The notes beneath the pieces were generated by a model. It was not told the DNA's origin. It saw nothing but the letters and a program-made list of their open reading frames with translations, and did no database searches. The position numbers and the translations under genes were made by a program. This document shows positions 5,110-5,529 of a stretch of 5,529 nucleotides of DNA, piece by piece; position 1 is the first letter of the stretch; each line of letters opens with the position of its first letter. Source of the DNA: Gammaproteobacteria bacterium (GTDB lineage Bacteria > Pseudomonadota > Gammaproteobacteria > Pseudomonadales > Azotimanducaceae); assembly GCA_002719135.1 (NCBI GenBank), contig PBGU01000019.1, positions 5,128 through 10,656 on the forward strand, given 5' to 3'.

Positions 5110-5529
5110 CTAACGTACCTGCATATGTCTTATGAGTTTTTGATCACAATAGGTCTGGGTATCAAGGACCACGCGTTCCTGAATGAGTTGCAGTTGGTGT
5201 ACAAGGAACATAATGACAATGCTTATGACCAACGCTACGAACGTTGAATTGAATGCGACTCCAAGACTTGCGGTCACACCGGCGATGTCGCCTTCGACTG
5301 CGCGATAAGCTTGGCCGAGGGCGTCCCCGATACCTCGCACAGTTCCGATAAAACCGATGGATGGAATAGCCCACGCGATATAACGAACCATTGAAAGTTC
5401 GCTGTCTAATCGATCCGACTCGCTTTCGCAGATAGAGTGCACGGCCTCGGCTACGTCTTGGACATTTCGCGTGGAAGAAAATCGATGGAGCGCGGCCATC
5501 ATTGCTCGGGGCAACAATTGATCTTGCGT
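5110..5529 (-). CDS. MotA/TolQ/ExbB-family proton channel subunit, 5' end outside window
   Basis: The frame is open to the window edge, so the start lies beyond it; 139 C-terminal residues are present. Counting from the edge, a cytoplasmic stretch (about 1-45) is followed by a helix at about 48-66 containing IPSIGFIGTVRGIGDAL and another at about 90-110 containing LGVAFNSTFVALVISI, then a polar tail. These match the last two helices of ExbB/TolQ. There a GTVWGI-type segment and a Thr in the final helix line the proton path; here Thr63 and Thr96 occupy the equivalent places. The family's first helix should be upstream. Members form pentamers that surround a dimer of single-helix B subunits and use the proton or sodium motive force. 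No exbD/tolR gene of ordinary type follows within the window; the two VWA proteins with an N-terminal Asp-bearing helix are the candidates for that role. Family call firm; partner assignment inferred. Confidence 0.92.
   Translation of the reverse strand, partial: TQDQLLPRAMMAALHRFSSTRNVQDVAEAVHSICESESDRLDSELSMVRYIAWAIPSIGFIGTVRGIGDALGQAYRAVEGDIAGVTASLGVAFNSTFVALVISIVIMFLVHQLQLIQERVVLDTQTYCDQKLIRHMQVR

Noticed and set aside
1776..5529. Zorya-type phage defence (ZorA/ZorB plus effectors)
   Set aside because: The channel family matches ZorA in general, but there is no OmpA-like peptidoglycan-binding partner and no helicase or nuclease effector in the window. The VWA and lipoprotein genes do not belong to known Zorya types. 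It may share the motor principle only.

Overview
The window looks like a chromosomal piece from a Gram-negative bacterium, probably a proteobacterium. The evidence is two lipoprotein signal peptides with lipoboxes and outer-membrane-type +2 residues, a TolQ/ExbB/MotA-type membrane protein, mid-range base composition and very tight gene packing. No organism can be named from the sequence alone. There are no RNA genes, insertion sequences, CRISPR arrays or gene-free stretches over 50 bases.

Layout. The left edge (1-405, + strand) holds the 3' part of a class I SAM-dependent methyltransferase gene. It converges, across 27 bases, on a minus-strand operon that fills the rest of the window. Read in transcription order (right to left), the operon is: a 5'-truncated MotA/TolQ/ExbB-family channel subunit (5529-5110); a divergent actin/Hsp70-like protein with a small beta-rich C-terminal domain (5108-3840); two consecutive von Willebrand factor A (VWA) proteins, each with an N-terminal membrane helix and a long coiled coil (3847-2765 and 2768-1776); and two lipoproteins (1727-1092 and 1095-433). 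Junctions are a 1-base gap, an 8-base overlap, a 4-base GTGA overlap, a 48-base spacer holding a 22-base near-palindrome, and a 4-base ATGA overlap. The three middle genes all start with GTG.

Reading of the system. The two VWA proteins share the same N-terminal plan: twelve residues, then SFLDV, then a CGFGA membrane helix with Asp16. This resembles the single helix with an essential Asp in ExbD/TolR/MotB. Encoded beside an ExbB/TolQ/MotA-type protein, they are candidate 'B subunits' of a proton-driven stator. In this model the usual periplasmic domain is replaced by a coiled-coil stalk carrying a metal-binding VWA domain. The actin/Hsp70-like protein would be the cytoplasmic partner and the lipoproteins the outer-membrane partners. 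Together they suggest a trans-envelope machine of unknown purpose. The family calls for the channel protein and VWA domains are firm; the assembled-machine model is inference.
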